A stretch of 64,000 bases of DNA from positions 372,001-436,000 of the forward strand of contig NZ_JAJLJH010000002.1 in assembly GCF_023231945.1 (NCBI RefSeq). The letters run 5' to 3'. Numbering within the stretch: the stretch's first letter is position 1; each line of letters opens with the position of its first letter. This stretch comes from Scleromatobacter humisilvae (GTDB lineage: Bacteria > Pseudomonadota > Gammaproteobacteria > Burkholderiales > Burkholderiaceae_C). Under the pieces are notes generated by a model. That model did no database searches. It was given only the letters and a program-made list of their open reading frames with translations, and was not told the origin of the DNA. Both the position numbers and the translations under genes were made by a program. Positions 16,503 through 24,897 of this stretch are shown in pieces.

Positions 16503-17000
16503 ATGATCCCCGCCCCCATTCCGACCGACGAGGCGCAGCGCCTGCAGGCCTTGCGCGAGATGCTGATCCTGGACACGCCCCCCGAGGAACGCTTCGACCG
16601 CGTGGTGCGCTTTGCCGCCGACGAATTCGACATGCCCATCGTGCTGGTGAGCCTGGTTGACGCCAAGCGCCAATGGTTCAAGGCCCGCGTCGGCCTGGAC
16701 GTCTGCGAGACCGAGCGCGACCTCTCGTTCTGCGGCCACGTGGTCGTGCAGCCGCAGATCCTCGTCGTCGAGGACGCATTGCAGGACGAGCGCTTCCAGG
16801 ACAACCCGCTCGTCACCGGCGCGCCGCACGTGCGCTTCTACGCCGGCGCCCCGTTGCAGCTGCCCACGGGCCAGATCGTCGGCACGCTGTGCATGATCGA
16901 CCACCAGCCGCGCACGCTCGACGCCATGGATCTCGCGATCCTCGGATCCCTGCGCGAGCTGGTCGTCAGCGAACTCGTCTCGCAGGAGGTGACCGGGTAA
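16503..17000 (+). CDS. GAF-domain sensor protein
   Basis: The 165-residue cytosolic protein is a single GAF domain of the type often found before diguanylate cyclases and kinases: REMLILDTPPEERFDRVVRFAA, then VSLVDAKRQWFKARVGLD, then SFCGHVV, and GTLCMIDHQPRTL. Here it stands alone without an output domain. Its stop codon shares one base with the start of the next gene (TAATG), whose product is a receiver-like domain, so the two may be split parts of one signalling unit. The ligand is unknown; conserved Cys in SFCGH is typical of this subfamily. Confidence 0.9.
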   Translation: MIPAPIPTDEAQRLQALREMLILDTPPEERFDRVVRFAADEFDMPIVLVSLVDAKRQWFKARVGLDVCETERDLSFCGHVVVQPQILVVEDALQDERFQDNPLVTGAPHVRFYAGAPLQLPTGQIVGTLCMIDHQPRTLDAMDLAILGSLRELVVSELVSQEVTG

Positions 17001-17464
17001 TGGCCGTGATCCACGCTCCGCAGCCGCTGCCCGCGCACGCGCCCGTCGCGCCGGTGCCCGCGGCGCCGCCGATCGAGCTGCTGCTCGTCGAGCCGCAGTT
17101 CCTGCTGCGCCGCACCGTCGCGGCCGTCGCGCGCGACATGCGACTGGCCAATCCGAAGGAGATCACCACCATCGAGCAGGCCGAGACGCTGGTGTCGTTC
17201 CGGTCCTTCGATGCGCTGTTCCTGTCGCTGGACGAGGAAGCCGCCGCCCTCGAGCTGATGAGCCGCGTGCGCGACGGCGAGACGAAGTGCGCGCCCGACG
17301 TCCCCATCGCCGTGACCGCCGCGGCGTGCGACACGCCGCTGGCGCTGCGGCTGAAGCATCTCGAGGTCAGGCGCCTCGTCCTGCGGCCGTTCAAGGTCAA
17401 GGGCGTGCTGGATGCGATCGCGGCGCTGAGGACGGCTCCAGCGGAGAGCCACACGGCGGCGTGA
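17000..17464 (+). CDS. Degenerate receiver-domain protein
   Basis: The 154-residue product has a Pro/Ala-rich leader (about 25 residues) then a receiver-like alpha/beta fold: IELLLVEPQFLLRRTVAAVA at the first strand-helix and VRRLVLRPFKVKGVLDAI at the end. The key residues are altered. The acidic pair after strand 1 is Glu-Pro. The phospho-Asp position in FDALFLSLDEE is Ser. The conserved Lys before Pro-Phe is Arg. It is therefore probably not phosphorylated and may act as a docking module. Translation is coupled to the GAF protein by a TAATG overlap. Its last 68 bases overlap the 3' end of the convergent CDF gene. Confidence 0.75.
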   Translation: MAVIHAPQPLPAHAPVAPVPAAPPIELLLVEPQFLLRRTVAAVARDMRLANPKEITTIEQAETLVSFRSFDALFLSLDEEAAALELMSRVRDGETKCAPDVPIAVTAAACDTPLALRLKHLEVRRLVLRPFKVKGVLDAIAALRTAPAESHTAA

Positions 17465-18479
17465 ACGCGAGGCCGGTGGCGGCCTCGTCGTCGTCGGGCG
17501 CCGCGGCGCCGGGGCAACCGCCGCCGGCCTGGCCCGTCTCGACCTGGATCGTGACGTGGCCGATCGCGTGGTGCGCGCGCAGTTCGTCGCAGATTCCGCG
17601 CAGGCACTGGTCGCCGGGGAAGCCGGCCGGATAGACCAGGTGCGCCGTCAGCGCGTTCTCGGTCGTGCTCATCGCCCAGATGTGCAGGTCGTGCACCTCG
17701 GCGACGCCGGGCAGCGCCGAGAGCCAGCGCCCGACCGCCCGCGCATCGACCTCGCGCGGCACGCCCTGCAGCGACAGCGCCAGCGAATCCTTCAGCAGTC
17801 CCCACGTGGCGACGAGCACGATCAGCGCGATGGCCAGGCTCACCACCGGATCGAGCCACAGCCAGCCGGTGCGCTGCATCGCGAAGCCGGCCACGACGAC
17901 GCCGGCCGCGATCGCGGCGTCGCCGGCCATGTGGGCAAACGCGGCGCGCACGTTGAGGTCGTCCTTGCGGCCGGACATGAACAGCAGCGCGGTCGCGAGG
18001 TTCACGACGATGCCCACGGCGGCCACGGCCATCACCACGTTGCCCTCCGTGGCCGCCGGATGCGCGAGGCGCAGCACGGCCTCCCACCCGATCGCGCCCG
18101 TGACCAGCGTCAGCAGCGTGGCGTTGGCCAGCGCCGCGAGGATCGACGTGCCGCGCAGCCCGTACGTGAAACGCGAACTGGACGCGCGCTTGACCAGCAC
18201 GCTCGCCAGCCAGGCCAGCAGCAGGCCCAGCACGTCGCTGAGGTTGTGGCCCGCGTCGGCCAGCAGCGCCAGCGAGTCGATGCGCAGGCCGTAGATCACT
18301 TCGGCGGCGACGAAGCCCGCGTTCAGCAGCACGCCGATCGCGAACGCGGTGCCGAAATCCTTCGGGGCGTGCGAATGGCCGTGGTGGCCATGCGAGTGAT
18401 CGTGGTGGTCGTGATCGTGCGCCTGCCCGTGATCATGGGCGTGATGATCGTGGTCGTGGTCGTGGTCGTGGGCAGCCAT
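17397..18479 (-). CDS. Cation diffusion facilitator (CDF) metal exporter with His-rich N-terminus
   Basis: The 360-residue protein begins with about 38 residues made mostly of His and Asp (HDHDHDHDHHAHDHG pattern), a cytosolic metal-binding tail. Six hydrophobic segments follow with the CDF transport-site motif LLADAGHNLSDVLGL in helix 2 and HMAGDA in helix 5. A C-terminal cytosolic domain contains VHDLHIWAMS. CDF exporters move zinc, cobalt or nickel out in exchange for protons; the HxxxD site HNLSD/HMAGD fits zinc or cobalt/nickel. The ATG at 18479 is preferred to 18488 as the His-rich run follows directly. The C-terminal 40 residues are Pro/Ser-rich and overlap the antisense receiver gene. 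Confidence 0.93.
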   Translation of the reverse strand: MAAHDHDHDHDHHAHDHGQAHDHDHHDHSHGHHGHSHAPKDFGTAFAIGVLLNAGFVAAEVIYGLRIDSLALLADAGHNLSDVLGLLLAWLASVLVKRASSSRFTYGLRGTSILAALANATLLTLVTGAIGWEAVLRLAHPAATEGNVVMAVAAVGIVVNLATALLFMSGRKDDLNVRAAFAHMAGDAAIAAGVVVAGFAMQRTGWLWLDPVVSLAIALIVLVATWGLLKDSLALSLQGVPREVDARAVGRWLSALPGVAEVHDLHIWAMSTTENALTAHLVYPAGFPGDQCLRGICDELRAHHAIGHVTIQVETGQAGGGCPGAAAPDDDEAATGLAFTPPCGSPLEPSSAPRSHPARP

Positions 18480-18489
18480 GCCCCGCACT

Positions 18490-19704
18490 TTAAGCGGCTT
18501 CGCGCAATGCGTAGCGCCGGCAGTGATGGAGATAGCCCGCCTCGTGGCTCGCGACCAGGTCGACGATGCTGGACCACAGCCAGCCCGGCGCGTCCAGCGT
18601 CTTCGAGCGGCCCTTGCGCAGCTCCGAGCCCCAGGCCTTCGCGGTGACCGCGTCCATCTGGCGTGCGTGCGCCTTGCCGACGATGCCGCCGAGGAAGGCC
18701 GCGACCTCGGTCGCCTCGGCGCGGGTCAGCTGCTCGATCTCCAGCTTCAGGTCCTGCGGCAGCAGCTCGCGCAGGAAGACGGGGCGGCCCAGCAGCTCCG
18801 CCGCGAGCATGCGGTCGCCCAGGTGCGGCGACAGGTGGCGTGCGCCCTCGACGACGCGCATCGCGTGGTCGTCGGGCATGCGCGGCCTGGCATAGGCCGG
18901 CGCGGCCGCGGGGACGGCCTCCTTGATGTCGATCAGGCAGTACTGCAGGTCGTCGCTGTCCGGCTGGCCCACGCCCAGCACCACGGCGTAGCGCTGCAGG
19001 CCCAGCGAGCTGCAGCCCTTCATCCAGTACGCCGCGTCCAGCACGGCGACCGGCGCATCGTCGTCGCGCGAGCCGATCAGCGTGGCCAGCCGCGACACCG
19101 ACTTCTTCTCGAACAGGCGCGCGATCGCCGCCCTCTCGTCGGACGTGAGCTTCCAGAAGCGCTTGCCGATCGGCACGCTGGGCACGACGGCGTCGAAGCG
19201 GTCGCGCGCCAGGTGCTTCCACGAGCGGCGCAGCGCGTCCTTCATGACGAGGTGCACCGGCGCGGGCAACGGCGCATCGGGCTCGCCGGACTCGCCGGCC
19301 AGGCCGGCGCAATAGCCCTCCATCAGCTGCTCCAGCATCACCGCGGTGGTCACGCCCGGCAGGTCGGAACCGCGCGCGGCCATCGCCAACGACAGCCCGA
19401 GGCGGATCAGGTCGTGCGCCGGGTTGCCGATCACGGTCTGGTCGAGGTCGCGGATCTGGATCTCGACGCTGCCGTGGACGTTGCCGATCGGCCCGAGGTT
19501 GCCGAGATGGCAGTCGCCGCAGATCCAGATCGCCGGGCCGGCGGGCAGCGAGTCGGGCGCCTGCGCCTGCAGCCACTCGTAGAACTGCTTCGTGTTGCCG
19601 CGCACGTAGGCATGCGCGGAGCGTGCCATCTTGAGGTTGCGCTGGGCCTGCAGCGCGACGGCCCGGTCGGCCGGGGCGATCGTTCGGGTGCGGGTCGTCG
19701 GCAT
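18490..19704 (-). CDS. DUF2252 family protein
   Basis: The 404-residue soluble protein matches the DUF2252 pattern. It has RSAHAYVRGN near the start, WICGDCHLGNLGP (a kinase-like HxxN loop) and EIQIRDLDQTVIGNPAHDLIRL, which looks like the metal-binding Asp region of aminoglycoside-phosphotransferase folds. Further on are LIDIKEA and RPVFLRELLPQD. The family is believed to have a protein-kinase-like fold but no activity has been assigned. It starts two bases after the stop of the AI-2E-type permease gene and is clearly in the same operon. Family assignment is confident; function is unknown. Confidence 0.88.
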   Translation of the reverse strand: MPTTRTRTIAPADRAVALQAQRNLKMARSAHAYVRGNTKQFYEWLQAQAPDSLPAGPAIWICGDCHLGNLGPIGNVHGSVEIQIRDLDQTVIGNPAHDLIRLGLSLAMAARGSDLPGVTTAVMLEQLMEGYCAGLAGESGEPDAPLPAPVHLVMKDALRRSWKHLARDRFDAVVPSVPIGKRFWKLTSDERAAIARLFEKKSVSRLATLIGSRDDDAPVAVLDAAYWMKGCSSLGLQRYAVVLGVGQPDSDDLQYCLIDIKEAVPAAAPAYARPRMPDDHAMRVVEGARHLSPHLGDRMLAAELLGRPVFLRELLPQDLKLEIEQLTRAEATEVAAFLGGIVGKAHARQMDAVTAKAWGSELRKGRSKTLDAPGWLWSSIVDLVASHEAGYLHHCRRYALREAA

Positions 19705-19706
19705 GC

Positions 19707-20942
19707 TCAGGACGCCACCGTGCCGCTGCCGTTCTCGCCGGACTTGTCGCTGCCGCCCAGCAGCTCGCCGATGGCCTTGAGGTCGTCGACGCGGTCGCAG
19801 ATCGCCTTCAGCGCCATCAGGATGGGCGTGCCCAGCAACAGGCCCCACACGCCCCACAGCCAGCCCCAGGCCAGCACGCCGATGAAGACGACCACCGCGT
19901 TGAGCCGGCTGGTGCGGCTGGTCAGCCACGGCGTGATCATGTAGCCCGAGACGACGTGCAGCACGATCGAGACCGAGCCGACCGCGACGGCCATGTGCAG
20001 CGTGCCGAACTGCAGCAGCGCGACGATCGCGGACGAGCCGCAGATCAGCGCCGTGCCGACGTAGGGGATCAGGTTCATCACGCCGGCGAGCACGCCCCAC
20101 ACGGCGGCGTTGTTGAAGCCCAGCGCCCAGAACGCGAGCGCGGTGGCGATGCCCACGACCACGCTGGTCAGCAGCTGCACGAGCAGGTAGCGCTGGATCT
20201 GCTCGGTGATCTCGTCGAGTGCCTGCACGGTGATCTTGCGCTTGGCGAAGTTGGGCCCGGCGATGCGCGCGAGCTTGCGCCGGAACGTGTCGCCGGCGGC
20301 GAGCAGGAAGTAGGTGATGAAGGCCACGACAAGCACCTGCGCCGCGGCCTCGGCGGCGCGCATCGTGCCGGTGAACAGGTAGTCCTGGATGTTGAAGGAC
20401 GGCTTGACGATCTGCACCTTGGCGACGCCCGGGGTCGACTTCGCCGTGCTGTCGGTGGCCTGCGCCAGCGTCGCCGCGGCCTTCTGCACCGTGTCCATCG
20501 TCGACGGCGTCGGGTCGCGGCGCGCGGGGTGGAGCGTGTCGCGCAGCTTCTGGGCCGCGTCGGGCAGCGACTCGATCAGGTTGTTGGCCTGGTCGTCGAG
20601 CGACCACGCGCCCCAGCCGATGCCGCCGACCAGCGCGATCATCACGACCGCCGCCCCGAGCGCGCGCGGCACGCCCACGCGCACGAGGCCGTTGACCAGG
20701 GGCGTCAGCGCGTAGCTGAACAGCAGGCCCATCAGCACCGGGATCACGATCTCCGCGGCCCAGCGCAGCGCATACAGCCCGAGCAGCGACGCGATGACGA
20801 TCATCGACATGTTGCGCACGTCGATGGGCATGTGCAGCAGCACGCGCTCCTTCTCGCGCGGCGGCTCGTCGCCGTCGCCCGCCACCTGCACGGGCAGCTC
20901 CAGCGTCTCGTCCCCGGACGGGATGACGTGGACGGCGCTCAT
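19707..20942 (-). CDS. AI-2E family transporter (UPF0118)
   Basis: The 411-residue inner-membrane protein has the eight-helix layout of the AI-2E exporter/UPF0118 family. An N-terminal helix pair starts at MSMIVIASLLGLYALRWAAEI, a long soluble loop covers about residues 95-190, and a C-terminal bundle contains NLIPYVGTALI and GWLWGVWGLLLGTPIL. Family members include the TqsA autoinducer-2 exporter and sodium-proton antiporters, so the substrate is open. An AAGGGGG ribosome-binding site precedes ATG 20942 by about five bases. The first 35 residues are acidic and cytosolic. It is followed within two bases by the DUF2252 gene. Confidence 0.9.
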   Translation of the reverse strand: MSAVHVIPSGDETLELPVQVAGDGDEPPREKERVLLHMPIDVRNMSMIVIASLLGLYALRWAAEIVIPVLMGLLFSYALTPLVNGLVRVGVPRALGAAVVMIALVGGIGWGAWSLDDQANNLIESLPDAAQKLRDTLHPARRDPTPSTMDTVQKAAATLAQATDSTAKSTPGVAKVQIVKPSFNIQDYLFTGTMRAAEAAAQVLVVAFITYFLLAAGDTFRRKLARIAGPNFAKRKITVQALDEITEQIQRYLLVQLLTSVVVGIATALAFWALGFNNAAVWGVLAGVMNLIPYVGTALICGSSAIVALLQFGTLHMAVAVGSVSIVLHVVSGYMITPWLTSRTSRLNAVVVFIGVLAWGWLWGVWGLLLGTPILMALKAICDRVDDLKAIGELLGGSDKSGENGSGTVAS

Positions 20943-21151
20943 CGAGCCCCCTTGCGGATGCCGCATTCGTTGCGTGGGCCGTCGTGTTCCATCGTGGTCT
21001 CCGCCATCGTTGTCGAGTTGCTTCCAGTGTGGACGGCGCCTTCCCCGATCGCGGTAGGCCGACTGGATGACCGCATGTAGGACAGCCGGCGAGTCGCGCG
21101 GCCTTCGCTGCCATAATCCGCACGCCATCCACCTGACGGGCCCATCGCCGC

Positions 21152-21550
21152 ATGTCCAACGTCCCCAGCTCGACCGATTCCTCGTCCGCCGGCGCGCAGC
21201 GCGTGCTGCTGGTCGACGACAACGTCGACGCGGTGGAGTCGATGGAGATCCTGCTGCAGGCCTTCGGCTACGAAGTGGCGACGGCCATTCACCCGGACCT
21301 GGCGCTGGCCAAGCTCGAGACCTTCGCGCCCGCCGCCGCCGTCATCGACATCGGCCTGCCCGGCATGGACGGCTACCAGCTCGCCATGGAGATCCGCCGC
21401 CGCCTCGCCGGCAAGCCCATGCGGCTGATCGCGTTCACCGGCTACGGCGGCGCCGACGACATCGCGCGGGCGACGCTCGCCGGCTTCGACGCGCACCTGG
21501 TCAAGCCGGTCGATATCGATCGCCTGCTGGCGGCGCTGGGTGGGTCGTAA
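21152..21550 (+). CDS. Stand-alone response-regulator receiver
   Basis: The 132-residue protein is a single CheY-like receiver: RVLLVDDN with the acidic pair, phospho-acceptor Asp66 in AVIDIGLPGMDGYQ, Thr in AFTGYG, and HLVKPVD with the conserved Lys. The first 15 residues are Ser/Thr-rich. There is no output domain, so it would act by protein contact, for example as a phospho-sink or relay for an orphan hybrid kinase. No kinase is adjacent. The AI-2E operon diverges upstream, and CDP-diglyceride synthase follows 39 bases downstream on the same strand. Confidence 0.93.
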   Translation: MSNVPSSTDSSSAGAQRVLLVDDNVDAVESMEILLQAFGYEVATAIHPDLALAKLETFAPAAAVIDIGLPGMDGYQLAMEIRRRLAGKPMRLIAFTGYGGADDIARATLAGFDAHLVKPVDIDRLLAALGGS

Positions 21551-21589
21551 GGCCTTGCGGGGCGCGATGCCGATATCGCGTCGCGCCGG

Positions 21590-22489
21590 ATGAGCGCCGC
21601 GCCCGCCCTGCTGCCGCCGTGGCCGGATCTCGAGGCGGGCGCGCTGGTCGGCCTGGCGCTGCTGGCCGGCCTTGCGGTCGCCACGCTCATCGTCGTGCGC
21701 CTGACGCGCCCGATCGGCACTGGATCGCTGCGCGAGCAGGTCACGTCGTGGTGGCTGCTGCTGCCGCCGGTCTTTCTCGCGTGGGCGCTGCGGCCGGTGG
21801 GCGTCGTGGCGCTGGTGCTGGCGATGTCGTTGCTCGCGGCCATCGACCTGGCCCGGCTCGCCGACCGCCCGGTCTCGCGCGTAACCTCGGCAGGCCTGCT
21901 CGTGGCGCTGGCCCTGCAAGGCGTGCTGCTGTCGCGCGGCTGGGCGCTTGCCAGCGTCGGCGCGATGACGGCGCTTTCGCTCGCGCTGTTCGCCGCGCGG
22001 CGGCCGGGCGCGACGCTGCTGCTCGCGCTGTTCGCGACGCAGGCGGCCGGGCTCGGCTGCCTGGCCGCGCTGGTCGATCCGCCGTCGCCGCGCGCGCCGG
22101 ACTGGTTCCTGTACCTGTGCATCGTCACCTCGCTCAACGACATCGGCCAGTACCTGGTCGGCACCCGCTTCGGCCGCCACCGGATGACCACGCGCATCAG
22201 TCCCAACAAGACCTGGCAGGGCTTCGGCGGCGGGCTCGCGTTCAGCGCCCTCTTCTCGATGGCCGTCGGCCGCGCGCTGGGCCTCGCGCCGCTGCCCTGG
22301 CTGGCGGGCGTCGGCCTGCTGCTGAGCGTGGCCGGGCTGCTGGGCGACCTGCTGTTCTCGGCCGGCAAGCGCGCGCTGGGCATCAAGGACTACGGCACGC
22401 TGATCCCGGGCCACGGAGGCATCCTCGACCGCGTCGACAGCCTCGTGCTGACCGCGCCGGTGCTGCTCCTGGTGCTGCGGCTGCATTGA
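21590..22489 (+). CDS. Phosphatidate cytidylyltransferase-like (YnbB type)
   Basis: The 299-residue polytopic membrane protein ends with the CdsA signature: SAGKRALGIKDYGTLIPGHGG followed by ILDRVDS, which includes the catalytic Asp residues and the K-D/PGHGG/DR-DS pattern. It also has NDIGQYLVGTRFGRH and SPNKTWQGF in the middle. CdsA enzymes make CDP-diacylglycerol from phosphatidic acid and CTP. The neighbours match E. coli ynbABCD, where YnbB is the CdsA-like member. This copy is therefore probably a specialised paralogue for a dedicated lipid and not the housekeeping enzyme. The hydrolase-methyltransferase gene follows after 31 bases. Confidence 0.9.
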   Translation: MSAAPALLPPWPDLEAGALVGLALLAGLAVATLIVVRLTRPIGTGSLREQVTSWWLLLPPVFLAWALRPVGVVALVLAMSLLAAIDLARLADRPVSRVTSAGLLVALALQGVLLSRGWALASVGAMTALSLALFAARRPGATLLLALFATQAAGLGCLAALVDPPSPRAPDWFLYLCIVTSLNDIGQYLVGTRFGRHRMTTRISPNKTWQGFGGGLAFSALFSMAVGRALGLAPLPWLAGVGLLLSVAGLLGDLLFSAGKRALGIKDYGTLIPGHGGILDRVDSLVLTAPVLLLVLRLH

Positions 22490-22520
22490 CCTCGCCCCAT
22501 TCTCCCCGGACCATCCGCCC

Positions 22521-24329
22521 ATGACCCACGACGACGCAGCCCTGCCCCCGGACGACGACCGCTGGATCGTGCACGAGGGCGGCTTCCCCGCGTCGCACGA
22601 CACGCGCTTGTTCTATCGACACTGGGCGCCGCGCCGGCCGCGCGCCGACGGGCCGCCGCGCGCGCTCGTGCTGCTGCATCGCGGCCACGAGCACTCGGGA
22701 CGCGTCGCGGCGCTGGTGCGCGACCTCGGCTTCGCGGGCGACCACGCGTTCGCCTGGGACGCGCGCGGCCACGGCCACTCGCCGGGCGAGCGCGGCGAGG
22801 CGCCGGACTTCGCGGCGCTGGTGGAGGACCTCGACGCCTTCGTGCGCCACATCCAGCGGGCGCACGGCATCGCCGTCGAAGACATGGTGGTGGTGGCCAA
22901 CAGCGTCGGCGCGGTGATCGCGGCGACGTGGATGCACGACCACGCCCCGGCCATCCGCGGCGTCGTGATGGCGGCGGCGGCGTTCGCCATCAAGCTCTAC
23001 ATCCCGCTGGCGATCCCCGCGCTGAAGCTGGGGCTCGGCTTCAAGCCGGGGCTGCAGGTCACCAGCTACATCCGCCCGGGCATGCTGACGCATTCGGCCG
23101 ACGAGGCGCGGGCCTATGCCGACGATCCGCTGAACGCCAAGCAGGTCTCCGGCCGCGTGCTGGTCGACATGGCCGCCACCGCTCGGCGCATCGTGGGCGA
23201 CGCCGCCGCCATCGACACGCCCGTGCTGATGCTGGCCGCCGATCAAGACCATGTCGTCAAGACCGCCCCGCAGCGCGAGTTCTTCGAGCGCCTGTCGTCG
23301 CCGTCCAAGCGCTTCGTGCAGCTGCGCGACTGCCGCCATGCGATCTTCTACGAGAGCGAGCCGGTGCGCGCGGAGGCCATCGCGCATTGCCGCGCCTTCA
23401 TCGACGCCTGCTGGGCGCAGGCGCCCGCGCCGGCCGAGCGCTTCCGGCGCGCGGACGTCGGCAGCCGCAGCGCGCAGGCCTACCAACGGCTGGTCGACGG
23501 CAAGCTCGTCGGCGCCCCGACGCGCGCGTTCCACGCGTTCCAGCGCGCGATGCTGGGCACGCTCGGTGGCCTCAGCCAGGGCATGCGCATCGGCATGACG
23601 CAGGGCTTCGACTCGGGCGCATCGCTCGACTACGTCTACCGCAACCAGGCGCAGGGCCGCCTGGGCATCGGCGCGTTCATCGACCGCGGCTACCTCGACG
23701 CCATCGGCTGGCGCGGCATCCGGCTGCGCCGCAAGCACCTGCGCCAGACGGTCTCGCGCCTGATCGCCGAGCGCCCGGGCGACGCGCCGGTGCGCATCCT
23801 CGACATCGCCGCCGGCGGCGGCCGCTACCTGCTGGAGACGCTCAAGTGCCACCGCGACCGCCGCCTGCACGTGACGCTGCGCGACCGCGATCCGGCCAAT
23901 CTCGAGATGGCGCTCGCGCTGGCCCGCGAGATGGGGCTGGGCGACGATGTCGCCATCGAGGCGCGCGACGCGTTCGACCCCGCCAGCTACGCCGGCGGCG
24001 ATGCGCAGTTCGACATCGTCATCGCCTCGGGCCTCTACGAGCTGTTCGCCGACAACGCACCGGTGCTGTGCTCGCTCGAAGGCGTCGCGCGCCAGCTCAA
24101 GCCGGGCGGCGTGCTCGTCTACACCGGCCAGCCCTGGCACCCGCAGCTGGCGCTGATCGCCGGCACGCTGCGCAACCATCGCGGCGAGCCCTGGCTGATG
24201 CGGCCGCGGCCGCAGGCCGAGCTCGACGGACTCGTCGCCTGCGCCGGCCTCGCCAAGACCGGCAGCCTGATCGGGCTCGAGGGCATCTTCACGGTGTCGG
24301 TGGCACGGCGCCCGCCCGCAGCCGGTTGA
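22521..24329 (+). CDS. Alpha/beta hydrolase - SAM methyltransferase fusion (YnbC type)
   Basis: The 602-residue protein has two enzymes in one chain. Residues 1-300 are a lysophospholipase/monoglyceride-lipase-like alpha/beta hydrolase: WDARGHGHSPGER, nucleophile Ser128 in VVANSVGAV, Asp in LAADQDHVV, and His in DCRHAIFYE. Residues about 310-600 are a class I methyltransferase with the SAM loop ILDIAAGGGRYLLE and the acidic loop LRDRDPANLEMA. Fusions of this order are the YnbC family. Substrates are unknown, but hydrolase motifs and the surrounding phospholipid genes suggest action on a lipid or acylated head group. Its last 41 bases overlap the 3' end of the convergent CDP-alcohol transferase gene. 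Confidence 0.92.
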   Translation: MTHDDAALPPDDDRWIVHEGGFPASHDTRLFYRHWAPRRPRADGPPRALVLLHRGHEHSGRVAALVRDLGFAGDHAFAWDARGHGHSPGERGEAPDFAALVEDLDAFVRHIQRAHGIAVEDMVVVANSVGAVIAATWMHDHAPAIRGVVMAAAAFAIKLYIPLAIPALKLGLGFKPGLQVTSYIRPGMLTHSADEARAYADDPLNAKQVSGRVLVDMAATARRIVGDAAAIDTPVLMLAADQDHVVKTAPQREFFERLSSPSKRFVQLRDCRHAIFYESEPVRAEAIAHCRAFIDACWAQAPAPAERFRRADVGSRSAQAYQRLVDGKLVGAPTRAFHAFQRAMLGTLGGLSQGMRIGMTQGFDSGASLDYVYRNQAQGRLGIGAFIDRGYLDAIGWRGIRLRRKHLRQTVSRLIAERPGDAPVRILDIAAGGGRYLLETLKCHRDRRLHVTLRDRDPANLEMALALAREMGLGDDVAIEARDAFDPASYAGGDAQFDIVIASGLYELFADNAPVLCSLEGVARQLKPGGVLVYTGQPWHPQLALIAGTLRNHRGEPWLMRPRPQAELDGLVACAGLAKTGSLIGLEGIFTVSVARRPPAAG

Positions 24330-24897
24330 GCAGCGTCCACGCGAGCAGCAGCGCGACGAGCGCCAGCACGCCCGTGATCCAGGCCGCCGGCGCGCCGCAG
24401 CCGGCCAGCAGGCCGACCAGGCCGTAGGCGACGGCGCGATCGCTCTTGCCCATCGGCCCGTCGAAGCGCCGCGGCGATCCGGCCGCGAGCGCGGCGAGGC
24501 CGGTCATCTCCACCACCGCGGCGCCGCACGCGACCAGCACGGCGAGCATGGGCGGCACGCCCGCGATCAGCGCTGCCGGCAGGGTCAACGCCAGATCGGC
24601 GACGACGTCGCAGACCTCGTTGAGCATCGCGCCCAGGCGCGTCTTGCGGCCGGTGTGCGTCGCGAGCAGGCCGTCGAGCGCGTTGAGCGCCATGCGCAGC
24701 GGCATCACCGCGACGAGGCCCAGCCACAGCCCGCGCGATGTCGGCCACGCGGCCAGCGCCGCGCCGTAGGCCACCATCAGGGCGGCGGTCGCGACGGTCA
24801 ACTGGTTCGGCGTCACGCGCGCGGACGCGAGCGCCTGCACGAGCGGGCGCAGCAGGCGCTGGAATTGCGGCTTCAACTGGTAGACGGACAGGGTCAT
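24289..24897 (-). CDS. CDP-alcohol phosphatidyltransferase (YnbA type)
   Basis: The 202-residue membrane protein carries a recognisable CDP-OH-P transferase motif, NALDGLLATHTGRKTRLGAM followed by LNEVCDVVAD. Compared with the classic DxxDGxxAR(8X)GxxxDxxxD, the first and third Asp are Asn and the Arg is Thr. The spacing is exact, so the fold is clear but metal binding may differ; it may be a trait of this subfamily. The enzyme would join a phosphatidyl group from CDP-diacylglycerol to an alcohol. It starts with an ATGA overlap on the phosphatase gene upstream. It ends inside the 3' end of the hydrolase-methyltransferase gene on the other strand. Confidence 0.9.
   Translation of the reverse strand: MTLSVYQLKPQFQRLLRPLVQALASARVTPNQLTVATAALMVAYGAALAAWPTSRGLWLGLVAVMPLRMALNALDGLLATHTGRKTRLGAMLNEVCDVVADLALTLPAALIAGVPPMLAVLVACGAAVVEMTGLAALAAGSPRRFDGPMGKSDRAVAYGLVGLLAGCGAPAAWITGVLALVALLLAWTLLNRLRAGAVPPTP

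Noticed and set aside
12774-16904. Long minus-strand frame opposite tetR, MFS, hemerythrin and RNase T2
   Set aside because: The plus-strand genes have unmistakable motifs; the antisense product is compositionally biased and has no recognisable fold.
18400-18479. Tandem-looking GTGGTCGTG repeats
   Set aside because: These are the His/Asp codons of the CDF exporter's metal-binding tail, not an array of noncoding repeats.
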